Below, piece after piece: positions 24,938 through 32,562 of a stretch of 32,562 bases of DNA. A program made the position numbers and the translations under genes. The stretch comes from Porticoccaceae bacterium. Its GTDB lineage: Bacteria > Pseudomonadota > Gammaproteobacteria > Pseudomonadales > Porticoccaceae. The DNA lies in the NCBI GenBank assembly GCA_002731695.1, contig PCCK01000084.1, positions 1 to 32,562 of the forward strand, read 5' to 3'. Below the pieces are notes generated by a model. The model did no database searches. It was given only the letters and a program-made list of their open reading frames with translations, and had not been told where the DNA came from. The number at the start of each line of letters is the position of its first letter. Position 1 is the stretch's first letter.

Positions 24938-25249
24938 TCAGCAACTTCCACCCATGCAGTTGGGAGATTCCGCAATATCCCAACTGGCATCAATCCACTC
25001 ATCCTTGGTAAATGTTGTCATGGAAAGCGCATGTACCGATCCTGATAGTTGGTCGGATAAAAGGCCATAAACTAGCTGATGTCTCTTAACCTGCCTTTTA
25101 CCTTCAAAATCATCGCTGACAATTATTAGCTTGAAATGAGTCTCCGAGTGATTCGGAACAGAGTGCAAAGAGCTCTCGTTACGCAAATCCAAAAAACTAG
25201 GCTTCAGAGCTTCAAGGGCACTAAGTATACTCTGCTCGACCGGTCCCAT
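24938..25249 (-). CDS. bolA: BolA-family protein
   Basis: 103 residues matching E. coli BolA in length and order: ESSLHSVPNHSETHFKLIIVSD, then the metal/cluster-ligand His region VKRHQLVYGLLSDQL, VHALSMTTFTKDEW and the tail SPNCMGGSC. BolA proteins pair with monothiol glutaredoxins to carry [2Fe-2S] clusters and influence envelope and stress responses. The ATG lies only three bases after the oadB stop, with AGGTT inside the end of oadB as a possible ribosome site, so it is probably expressed as the last gene of the oad operon. Confidence 0.9.
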   Translation of the reverse strand: MGPVEQSILSALEALKPSFLDLRNESSLHSVPNHSETHFKLIIVSDDFEGKRQVKRHQLVYGLLSDQLSGSVHALSMTTFTKDEWIDASWDIAESPNCMGGSC

Positions 25250-25252
25250 TAA

Positions 25253-26425
25253 TTATGAACCTGAAACCAGATTAATCATCACGCCTGCCGCCACAGCAGA
25301 ACCGATCACTCCTGCCACATTTGGACCCATCGCGTGCATCAAAAGGTAATTATTAGGGTTAGCCTCGAGGCCGACCCGATTGGAGACTCTCGCTGCCATA
25401 GGAACTGCAGATACACCAGCGGCCCCAATTAACGGATTAATCTTATGTTGTGAAAAAGTATTCATCAATTTAGCCATCAATACACCTGCCGCAGTACCGA
25501 TACAAAAAGCAACCGCGCCGAGCGCTAAAATTCCGAGGGTTTCAAAATTCAAAAACTTATCAGAACTCATTTTTGAGCCCACACCCAATCCTAAGAAGAT
25601 GGTTACAGTGTTGATAAGTGCATTTTGGGTAGTGTCGCTTAGGCGATCAACAACCCCGCATTCCCGCATTAGATTCCCGAAACAGAACATCCCAAGCAAT
25701 GGAGCCGCATCCGGCAACAACATACCAACCATCATCAGTAGCATCAAGGGAAAGGTAATGAGTTCGACTCGAGAGACTTTTCGTAGCTGTTTCATAACAA
25801 TCATTCGCTCTTCCTTCGACGTCAAAGCTCTCATAATAGGAGGCTGAATTATAGGAACAAGTGCCATGTATGAGTATGCAGCAACTGCCACAGCACCAAG
25901 AAGGTCCGGTGACAGTTTACTTGCCACAAAAATTGCTGTGGGGCCATCCGCACCGCCGATGATGCCGATAGACGCCGCATCTCTCAATGTGAAGTCGAGT
26001 ATGCCATAGTGTCCCAATGCGACCGCGCCGAGGACGGTAGAAAAGATACCCACTTGAGCTGCAGCTCCTAGTAAAAGGGTTTTAGGATTTCCGAGGAGTG
26101 GTGCAAAGTCAGTCATGGCGCCCACGCCCATAAAAATAATCAAGGGAAATAATCCTGTCGCGATTCCACCCTCATAAACATAAAAAAGCAGCCCCCCAGG
26201 GCTAACAAGTTCTCCCATCGCATCCACAACTGGGGGCGCACCGAACCCAGCTCCTGGGATATTTATGAGAACAGTACCGAATCCGATTGGCAGAAGCAGG
26301 AGGGGCTCGAATTTTTGACTAATTGCGAGATACAGAAGCACAACGCCAACACAAATCATCAGAACCATACCGGCCTCTATCTGCATGAAGCCGGAACTAG
26401 CGAGAAGTTTTGTCAAATTATCCAT
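25253..26425 (-). CDS. oadB: Sodium-pumping oxaloacetate decarboxylase, beta subunit
   Basis: A 390-residue integral membrane protein carrying the sodium channel of biotin-dependent decarboxylases. Family motifs include [16 protein letters not shown], the sodium-site region [20 protein letters not shown] with its conserved Asp, [10 protein letters not shown] and the C-terminal [20 protein letters not shown] with [15 protein letters not shown]. Decarboxylation of carboxybiotin on the alpha subunit is coupled to export of Na+. It follows oadA by 9 bp and precedes bolA by 3 bp. Methylmalonyl-CoA and glutaconyl-CoA decarboxylases share this subunit, but the neighbouring alpha subunit points to oxaloacetate. 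Confidence 0.95.
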   Translation of the reverse strand: MDNLTKLLASSGFMQIEAGMVLMICVGVVLLYLAISQKFEPLLLLPIGFGTVLINIPGAGFGAPPVVDAMGELVSPGGLLFYVYEGGIATGLFPLIIFMGVGAMTDFAPLLGNPKTLLLGAAAQVGIFSTVLGAVALGHYGILDFTLRDAASIGIIGGADGPTAIFVASKLSPDLLGAVAVAAYSYMALVPIIQPPIMRALTSKEERMIVMKQLRKVSRVELITFPLMLLMMVGMLLPDAAPLLGMFCFGNLMRECGVVDRLSDTTQNALINTVTIFLGLGVGSKMSSDKFLNFETLGILALGAVAFCIGTAAGVLMAKLMNTFSQHKINPLIGAAGVSAVPMAARVSNRVGLEANPNNYLLMHAMGPNVAGVIGSAVAAGVMINLVSGS

Positions 26426-26434
26426 TTTAAGGCC

Positions 26435-28219
26435 CTAGATCAAACCGACCAAAGAATCGCCAACCGATATGCTATCCCCAGATCGGACATGAATCTCGGC
26501 AACAGTACCATCCCGCGGGGCACTAACTTGAGTTTCCATCTTCATAGCCTCAAGAATGAGTACCGGCTCTCCCTTTTTGACAACATTTCCAGAACTTACG
26601 ATAACTTTTACCACGGTCCCTGCCAACGGTGCTGTAATCACTTCGCCTTTTGAGAGATCTCTAGATAAGGACTCCGTTTTATCCGCTTGTATTTCCCCGA
26701 CAGGAGCGATTGCAGAGATATCTCCTCCCGGCGCCACTTTGACTACATATGATTGATTTTCGACCTCGACAGTGTAAATTTCCTCTCTTTTTGCGTCAGG
26801 CAAGGTGGCTTTTCCTGTCGGCATTGGCTCAAATACGCTGGCATCGCCTCGATTTTTCAAAAAGTTTAGACCCACCTGCGGAAATAAGGCATAAGTCAAA
26901 ACATCATCAATCCCCTCCTCTGTCTGCGTCAAACTGAATTGATGGGTTTTAGACAATTGAAAAAGTTCTTCGCTCAAGTCCGTGAGTTCCGACTCCATTA
27001 GATCTGCTGGCCTGCAGGTTATTGGCTGTTCATCTATATCGAGCACTCTCTCTTGCAATTTTTTATCGACCTGTGCGGGAGTGGCTCCATATTCCCCCCT
27101 GAGGACGCCACTCGTTTCCTTACTAATAGATTTATACCGTTCGCCTGTTAGCACATTCAAAACCGCCTGCGTGCCAACGATCTGCGAGGTAGGTGTTACA
27201 AGCGGAATAAATCCAAGTTCCTCTCTAACTGAAGGAATCTCAGCGAGAACCTCATCTAATCGATCTGCCGCTCCTTGCTCCCTCAGCTGGCTTTCCATGT
27301 TGGTCAACATTCCACCAGGCACCTGTGCAACAAGGATGCGTGAGTCCACTCCTCTCAAGGAGCCTTCAAATTGCACATATTTTTTTCGAACATCTCTGAA
27401 ATATGCCGCTATGTTTTCCAACCGATCAATATCCAAACCTGTGTCCCGATCCTGACCGTCAAAAATGGACACTACAGACTCGGTTGGTGAGTGCCCATAG
27501 GTCATAGACATCGATGAAATTGCGGTATCAACATTATCTATACCAGCCTCTACACATTTCATAATTGTACTTGTAGAAAGCCCAGTAGTCGCATGGGCAT
27601 GCAATTGCAAAGGAATATCCACCGAACTCCTTAACCGCATAACGAGTTCGTATCCCACATATGGCGTTAATAATCCCGCCATATCTTTTATACATACTGA
27701 ATCAGCACCCATGTCCTCAAGAGTCTTAGCAAGATCAACCCAAAGATCTAGAGTATGCACAGGGCTAACAGTATAAGAAATCGTCCCTTGTGCATGCTTA
27801 CCCACCTTCTTTACTGCACCCAAGGCGGTTTTGAGATTACGCATGTCATTCATCGCGTCAAAAACGCGAAATACGTCAATCCCATTAACGGCGGCCCTCT
27901 CCACGAACCTTTCGACGACGTCATCAGCATAATGGCGATACCCCAAGATATTCTGCCCCCGAAAAAGCATTTGCTGCGGAGTCTTGGGCATTACGTTTTT
28001 GATTTCCCTGATTCGATCCCAAGGATCTTCGCCTAAATAACGAATACATGCATCGAAAGTAGCCCCACCCCAAGATTCGACCGACCAATAGCCTATCTGA
28101 TCTAATTTCTCCGCAATGGGCAACATATCGTCAATGCGCATTCGGGTCGCAAATAAAGACTGATGAGCATCCCTCAATACTACTTCCGTAATTCCCAAGG
28201 GCTTTACATTCCCAGACAT
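26435..28219 (-). CDS. oadA: Oxaloacetate decarboxylase, alpha subunit
   Basis: 594 residues. The carboxyltransferase TIM barrel opens with [20 protein letters not shown] and includes the catalytic Lys region [11 protein letters not shown] and the metal ligands in [13 protein letters not shown] conserved PYC/OADA domain ([22 protein letters not shown]) follows, then a linker and a biotinyl domain with EAMKMET, biotinylated Lys at about 560. It removes CO2 from oxaloacetate to give pyruvate and passes the carboxyl to biotin. ATG 28219 has GAAGGAAA just upstream, better than the in-frame TTG at 28234. Middle gene of oadGAB. Confidence 0.95.
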   Translation of the reverse strand: MSGNVKPLGITEVVLRDAHQSLFATRMRIDDMLPIAEKLDQIGYWSVESWGGATFDACIRYLGEDPWDRIREIKNVMPKTPQQMLFRGQNILGYRHYADDVVERFVERAAVNGIDVFRVFDAMNDMRNLKTALGAVKKVGKHAQGTISYTVSPVHTLDLWVDLAKTLEDMGADSVCIKDMAGLLTPYVGYELVMRLRSSVDIPLQLHAHATTGLSTSTIMKCVEAGIDNVDTAISSMSMTYGHSPTESVVSIFDGQDRDTGLDIDRLENIAAYFRDVRKKYVQFEGSLRGVDSRILVAQVPGGMLTNMESQLREQGAADRLDEVLAEIPSVREELGFIPLVTPTSQIVGTQAVLNVLTGERYKSISKETSGVLRGEYGATPAQVDKKLQERVLDIDEQPITCRPADLMESELTDLSEELFQLSKTHQFSLTQTEEGIDDVLTYALFPQVGLNFLKNRGDASVFEPMPTGKATLPDAKREEIYTVEVENQSYVVKVAPGGDISAIAPVGEIQADKTESLSRDLSKGEVITAPLAGTVVKVIVSSGNVVKKGEPVLILEAMKMETQVSAPRDGTVAEIHVRSGDSISVGDSLVGLI

Positions 28220-28272
28220 ATTACTTTCCTTCAAAATATTATGTTAGTTCGAGGCTTAAACTAGAGATTCAT

Positions 28273-28503
28273 TCATCTCTCAAGATAACGGTCGATCGCG
28301 ATCTGAATCACCGATGCAATACGAGGATCCAAGGGGGGTTGCGCCGCGACTGTTTCAGTATCAACCTCCACTTCCGGATACCAGTGGTTTACTATCTTCG
28401 ACATGCCGACAGTTACTGTGACCAGCAAAAACAAAAAAATAAACACCGTGCCCATGCCAAAGAGCATTAAGTCAAAGCCTTGCTCGATCAGAGTTGAATG
28501 CAT
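28273..28503 (-). CDS. oadG: Oxaloacetate decarboxylase, gamma subunit
   Basis: 76 residues with one N-terminal membrane helix (FGMGTVFIFLFLLVTVTVGM) and a short polar tail ending DPRIASVIQIAIDRYLER. This is the usual layout of OadG, which assembles alpha and beta subunits at the membrane and, in some species, binds zinc through its C-terminal His residues. No His cluster is present in this tail. AGGGAAG precedes the ATG. First gene of the operon, 53 bp before oadA. Confidence 0.88.
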   Translation of the reverse strand: MHSTLIEQGFDLMLFGMGTVFIFLFLLVTVTVGMSKIVNHWYPEVEVDTETVAAQPPLDPRIASVIQIAIDRYLER

Positions 28504-28736
28504 ATAGCTTCCCTGTTGCGCAGATAAAACGATGCTTTACTGAATAAGAGCATATCAAACGAAGACAAAAACTTTAAGCACTGATATCGCCAATCGCTCA
28601 ATAATAGCAAAGTAGCTTTTGACATGGCAATCATGCTAACAACGTAGAACAAATCCTTTATCAATTATCAGTTTTTTCTTTGCTTTAATCGCCTCTGAAT
28701 TTACAATTCGTTGATCCTAATCAGAGCAACTTCTTT

Positions 28737-30464
28737 ATGTCAATCAAAAGCATTGTCGAACAGCGACTTTCGACCGCGATGATAGGACTCGGTCTTCCAA
28801 CTAACACCTCCCCTTTGGTAAGGCCAAGTGTCAGACCGGAATACGGAGACTATCAAGCAAATGGAGTAATGAGAGCTGCGAAGTTAGCTGGTGAAAATCC
28901 AAAAAGTCTTGCGGAAAAAATATTAGCCGCTGCAGACCTTTCCGATTTAGTGGACTTCGCCGAAGTCGCGGGGCCTGGCTTCATAAATTTACATTTAAAA
29001 AAAGTTTTTATAGCTAAAAAACTTTCAGAGAACGACGTTAAGAAGATCTTTAAACGAGAGCCGAAAATAGTTGTGATTGATTATTCGGGGCCTAATCTAG
29101 CAAAAGAGATGCACGTTGGACACCTACGCTCTACCATTATTGGTGACTGCATAGCGAGGGTGCATGAGCATCTCGGGAACGAAGTCATCCGACAAAATCA
29201 CATGGGAGATTGGGGCACTCAATTCGGCATGCTAATTGCGGAATTAGAGTGCCACATGAGCAGCGGCGAAACTGCCGAGTTGGTGTTGAATGATCTTGAA
29301 AAATTTTACCAACGGGCCAAAGCTAGGTTTGATTCTGAAAGTGATTTCGCTAACAAAGCCCGAAAATATGTTGTTCGTCTACAATCAGGGGATCAGCACT
29401 GTCTTCGGCTATGGCGACATTTTATCGCCATATCTGTTCAACATAATCTGAGTATTTATCACCGACTAAATGTTAGCCTGAAAAAAGACCATATCAAGGC
29501 AGAAAGTTCATACAATAATAAACTTGAAGAACTCGTTTCTAGGCTCAGCCTCTCGGGAATAGCAATTGACGATCAAGGGGCAAAAGTCATATTCCTTGAT
29601 GATTTGTCGGATAAAAATGGTCAAGCATCGGCGATGATAATCCGTAAGTCAGATGGCGGTTATCTATATGCAACTACTGATTTAGCCGCACTCGAACATC
29701 GTGCAAAAATACTTAGGGCTAATCAAATACTATACTTTATCGACGCGCGACAGGCACTTCACATGAAGCAAGTGTTTAGCGCTGGAAGACTCGCCGGACT
29801 CGTTTCAGACGAAGTTTCTTTAGAGCATCATCCTTTCGGGACAATGATGGGAAAGGATGGCAAGCCATTCAAAACGCGTACCGGAAGCACTGTTAAACTA
29901 GAAAATTTAATAGATGAATCAATTCAACGCGCCGCAGATTTAGTTAAAAGAAAAAACTCCAACCTTGGTGAGAACGAAATTTTGGAGATCGCAAAAAAAG
30001 TGGGGATAGGCGCAATAAAATATGCAGATCTCAGCAAACACCGGTTAACAGACTATATATTTAACTGGGACGCAATGCTATCCCTAAATGGCAACACAGG
30101 TCCATATTTACAGTATGCTTACACTAGAATTTGTAGCATTTTTAAGCGTGCCGAAGTCGAGATGACTGAATGCTCAGCGGTAGTAATTATCAATAATACT
30201 GAGGAAAAAACTTTATGCTTAAAAATTCTTCAGTTTAATGAAGTTCTAGAACAGGTGGCGGAAGACTCTCTGCCGCATCTGCTTTGTAGCTACCTTCACG
30301 AATTAGCTAGTGCATTTATGTCCTTTTATGAAAAGTGTCCAATCCTAAAATCTACCGTACTAGGCGAAACACACCAGAGTAGGCTAACGCTTTGTTCAAA
30401 AACTGGGGAGACCATTGCCACTGGGCTTGAGCTATTGGGTATCGAGGTAACAGAAAAAATGTAG
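28737..30464 (+). CDS. argS: Arginyl-tRNA synthetase
   Basis: A 575-residue class I synthetase that charges tRNA-Arg. The N-terminal Add-1 domain (to about 85) leads to SGPNLAKEMHVGHLRSTIIG, with the HVGH signature at 126-129, then HMGDWGTQFGMLI, YATTDLAALEHR, the KMSK-equivalent region GTMMGKDGKPFKTRTG, and the DALR anticodon domain with GNTGPYLQYAYTRICSI. The C-terminus ELLGIEVTEKM matches the family end. A canonical-looking TTGACA at 28619 lies upstream without a convincing -10. Divergent from oadG across 233 bp and convergent with putP, so it forms its own unit. An essential housekeeping gene. Confidence 0.97.
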   Translation: MSIKSIVEQRLSTAMIGLGLPTNTSPLVRPSVRPEYGDYQANGVMRAAKLAGENPKSLAEKILAAADLSDLVDFAEVAGPGFINLHLKKVFIAKKLSENDVKKIFKREPKIVVIDYSGPNLAKEMHVGHLRSTIIGDCIARVHEHLGNEVIRQNHMGDWGTQFGMLIAELECHMSSGETAELVLNDLEKFYQRAKARFDSESDFANKARKYVVRLQSGDQHCLRLWRHFIAISVQHNLSIYHRLNVSLKKDHIKAESSYNNKLEELVSRLSLSGIAIDDQGAKVIFLDDLSDKNGQASAMIIRKSDGGYLYATTDLAALEHRAKILRANQILYFIDARQALHMKQVFSAGRLAGLVSDEVSLEHHPFGTMMGKDGKPFKTRTGSTVKLENLIDESIQRAADLVKRKNSNLGENEILEIAKKVGIGAIKYADLSKHRLTDYIFNWDAMLSLNGNTGPYLQYAYTRICSIFKRAEVEMTECSAVVIINNTEEKTLCLKILQFNEVLEQVAEDSLPHLLCSYLHELASAFMSFYEKCPILKSTVLGETHQSRLTLCSKTGETIATGLELLGIEVTEKM

Positions 30465-30499
30465 CCAAATAGCAGACGCAAATTTACACAAAGATTCTT

Positions 30500-31981
30500 T
30501 TAAATCTCTGCCCGGCTCTGCACGTAATTATCGATCGCTTTAGTGGATAGTTTTCTTTGAGTTAACAAGCTCGCCGCACCTATAGCAATTAATGAAAGCA
30601 AGAATCCTGGCAACAAAGAATAAAGGTCGAATATCCCCCCAGACAATCGAGACCAGATAATTACTGTTAGGCCACCCACTATCACACCAAAAATTGCACC
30701 AATCGATGTCATACGACTCCAATATAAACTTACTATTACAGCAGGTCCCAATGACGCTCCGAGTCCCGCCCAAGCATAAGAGACGACGTCTAACACCTTA
30801 CTTTCTGGATTCATGGCAATACCAGTCGCCATGAGTGCAAGAAAGACAACCGCAACTCTAGCGATCTTCAACCGATCACTGCCAACTAACTCCCGGTCGC
30901 TTACAAGAGGATAAAGATCCTCCGCCAAAGACGCGGAACATACTAATAACTGCGAGTCCACTGTGCTCATGATCGCGGCAAGAATTGCGGCTAAAAGAGC
31001 CCCTGCAACCAGTGGATCAAACATGAGTTTCGTCAGGGTAATAAACACTTTTTCTGAGTCTTCGAGGGGTTGTTCGATGATAAAAAGACCGCTTAATCCA
31101 ACAGCAACCGCCAAAAAATAGCACAAAAAAGCCCACGTAACGCCTATAAAAGCGGCTCTGTGCACATGCCTCGGAGACCGAATCGCTTTAAAACGCGCTA
31201 AAATATGTGGCTGTCCAAAATAACCCAACCCCCATGCCATGGCGCTTGCAATCGCTGTGAAACCCAACTCCTTACCATCCGTAGAAATAAAAATATTAAG
31301 TAAATACATGTTTTTATCAGAAATTCCCTCAATAAAAGAATCATAGCTACCAGCTTTATTCAAAACTAGCATCGGTAATAAAAATAATGCTACTAATATC
31401 AACATTCCCTGAAAAACATCTGTCCAAGATACCGCTAAAAAGCCCCCAAAAAGTGTATATGCCAGAATAACTGCAACACTGACAACTACTGCCATTTGAT
31501 AGTCAATACCAAATACTTCAGTAAAAAGTTTACCGCCCGCGATTAACCCAGCAGCCACATAAAATAGGAAAAAAAGTAAAATACTCAGCGAAGAAATCAC
31601 CCTTAACCAAGGTTTCGGGTCTGCAAAGCGACGCTGTAAGTATGTAGGAAGTGTGACTGCATCATTAAGTTTAAAACTAATGATTCGTAGCGGTTTTGCA
31701 ACTAGAAACCAGTTTACTGCTAATCCCATGATAAGACCGATAGAAATCCAAAATGCCTCCAACCCCGCAACATAAGCATAGCCTGGTAATCCGAGTAGCA
31801 CCCAACCACTCATATCAGAAGCACCAGCACTAATCGCAGATACAGTTGGCGAAAGTTGCCTTCCCCCCAGCAAAAAATCCCCAGCAGTGCGCGTCTTAAG
31901 ATAGGCGTAAAAGCCAATTCCTAGAACTATGGAAAGATAGATTAGGAAGGCTAAAAATGTTGCTAAACCAAACTGTGGCAT
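30500..31981 (-). CDS. putP: Sodium/proline symporter
   Basis: A 493-residue sodium:solute symporter with about thirteen membrane segments. PutP markers are SAGASDMSGWVLLGLPGYAY (Na+-site Asp56), FGGFLAVSWTDVFQG, GYFGQPHILARFKAIRS and AAIMSTVDSQLLV, which holds the conserved Ser-Thr sodium ligands. It imports proline with Na+ for use as carbon, nitrogen or osmoprotectant. AAGGAT is eight bases before the ATG. No putA lies nearby. Other members of the family carry pantothenate or sugars, but the motif set fits proline best. Confidence 0.93.
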   Translation of the reverse strand: MPQFGLATFLAFLIYLSIVLGIGFYAYLKTRTAGDFLLGGRQLSPTVSAISAGASDMSGWVLLGLPGYAYVAGLEAFWISIGLIMGLAVNWFLVAKPLRIISFKLNDAVTLPTYLQRRFADPKPWLRVISSLSILLFFLFYVAAGLIAGGKLFTEVFGIDYQMAVVVSVAVILAYTLFGGFLAVSWTDVFQGMLILVALFLLPMLVLNKAGSYDSFIEGISDKNMYLLNIFISTDGKELGFTAIASAMAWGLGYFGQPHILARFKAIRSPRHVHRAAFIGVTWAFLCYFLAVAVGLSGLFIIEQPLEDSEKVFITLTKLMFDPLVAGALLAAILAAIMSTVDSQLLVCSASLAEDLYPLVSDRELVGSDRLKIARVAVVFLALMATGIAMNPESKVLDVVSYAWAGLGASLGPAVIVSLYWSRMTSIGAIFGVIVGGLTVIIWSRLSGGIFDLYSLLPGFLLSLIAIGAASLLTQRKLSTKAIDNYVQSRAEI

Positions 31982-32454
31982 TTATAAATCCTTTTTTAAA
32001 GAATAAACCAACGAGACTATCCTCACAAATTAACTGCACGAATGAAATCTATATTCCTCCCGCATCTGCATCTCTTCCATCGCAAGCGATGCCTTTGCAT
32101 TCGTCAAAGTTAAAAAGCTGTAGTTCTAAAAGTTGTAACGGCGAGAGATTTTTACGCCTCTAAAAATATTTTCTGTCCTACCTAAATGCACCCTCTGCCT
32201 AGAAATCAACATCCCCTCGCAAACCCTTTTCTACATGCCGTCTTAAGTACCGCAAAAATTACAAGGAATAGCTGGGTATGGCCTTGATCCAGCGAGGGAT
32301 TGAAGATATGACTGTGGACAATATGCCAGAGATCTCATAATAACACTTTGACCATCGTCGAATAGGAGCTTTGCTGGCATCGCTTTCAATTTGCCTTTGA
32401 AAAAAAAATTTAAAAAAAAGGGTCTCAACAATGTCCTTACGATAATGTCTTGAG
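31982..32454. other. Intergenic region upstream of putP
   Basis: About 470 bases without a recognisable gene; the short frames on both strands lack family features. A compact palindrome CATCGCAAGCGATG lies at 32078-32091 within a segment that could also pair GCATC with GATGC, that is, alternative stems in a putP leader. The promoter and control region of putP is expected here. No tRNA-like T-arm was found. Confidence 0.5.
32412..32454 (-). terminator. Possible terminator of the edge gene
   Basis: Immediately after the TAG at 32457-32455, minus-strand RNA has CTCAA and TTGAG arms (32454-32450 and 32428-32424), then GACCC and a run of eight U, followed by a second long U run. The stem is only five pairs, so the U tracts are the main evidence. 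Confidence 0.35.
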
Positions 32455-32562
32455 CTATCTTAATTGCAGCGATCTTTTGTGCAAACCCATAAAGGTTTTC
32501 TCGACACCGTCATGAGCACAAACTACAAAAATTTCGGCTTTCGGATATTTCCCGATTTCCGA
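32455..32562 (-). CDS. 3' end of an unidentified gene (partial)
   Basis: Read from the window edge on the minus strand, 35 codons are open to a TAG at 32457-32455. They read like a folded-domain C-terminus: GKYPKAEIFVVCAHDGVEK followed by a basic helix-like tail. A hydrophobic strand ending in AHD recalls the last strand of several hydrolase folds, but that is too little for assignment. A U-rich tract follows the stop at once. Confidence 0.45.
   Translation of the reverse strand, partial: SEIGKYPKAEIFVVCAHDGVEKTFMGLHKRSLQLR

Noticed and set aside
28619-28650. TTGACA upstream of argS as a sigma-70 promoter
   Set aside because: The -35 is ideal, but the best -10-like TAGAAC is 20 bases away and poor, so no promoter is claimed.
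31982-32163. Short frames on both strands upstream of putP, one reading as a helix-like minus-strand peptide ending near 32030
   Set aside because: No start with a ribosome site and no family features; treated as leader DNA.
32243-32431. 62-codon minus-strand frame near the right edge
   Set aside because: It starts at a TTG inside the putative terminator and runs through its U tract; no motif supports translation.

Overview
The window looks like a chromosomal segment of a marine or otherwise sodium-dependent Gammaproteobacterium with moderate to low GC. The evidence is a BolA of the E. coli type (C-terminal CxGG tail), a nu-class YghU glutathione transferase, a sodium-pumping oxaloacetate decarboxylase set (oadGAB), a sodium/proline symporter (PutP), a TonB-dependent receptor and a Fur-type iron uptake operon. 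No species assignment is possible from sequence reading alone. No rRNA, tRNA, insertion sequence, phage gene or CRISPR array was seen.

Left block (1-10.2 kb): the end of an unidentified gene, a TonB-dependent outer-membrane receptor, then a convergent minus-strand series. Read in transcription order, that series is a membrane-anchored parvulin-like foldase, a HupE/UreJ-type membrane protein, an FMN-dependent 2-hydroxyacid oxidase, and two tandem paralogous DUF3604 lipoproteins with PHP-like metal-binding motifs. The last three are tightly coupled (TAATG overlap, 40-bp gap). Together they suggest an envelope system that imports and processes an unknown ligand.

Central block (10.4-19 kb): a candidate acyl-CoA or xenobiotic catabolic region. 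It has a hotdog thioesterase, a 658-residue acyl-CoA synthetase, an FAD-linked D-2-hydroxyacid dehydrogenase, a DUF1330 protein, two glutathione transferases, a nitroreductase and a DmdC-like acyl-CoA dehydrogenase. A dyad sits in the divergent promoter region between the synthetase and the FAD enzyme.

Iron block (19-23.1 kb): fbpABC ferric-iron ABC transporter, with a Fur-box-like palindrome that overlaps the likely promoter and the upstream candidate ATG.

Orphan pair (23.1-24.8 kb): a MORN-repeat protein (strict 23-residue period) and an Asn/Arg-rich coiled-coil protein. They are preceded by a perfect TATAAT and a leader able to pair its CCCC with the Shine-Dalgarno GGGG. This is the least explained unit in the window.

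Right block (24.9-32.6 kb): oadG-oadA-oadB-bolA on the minus strand, argS divergent on the plus strand, putP convergent with argS, then about 470 bp without a recognisable gene and the 3' end of an unidentified minus-strand gene at the window edge.
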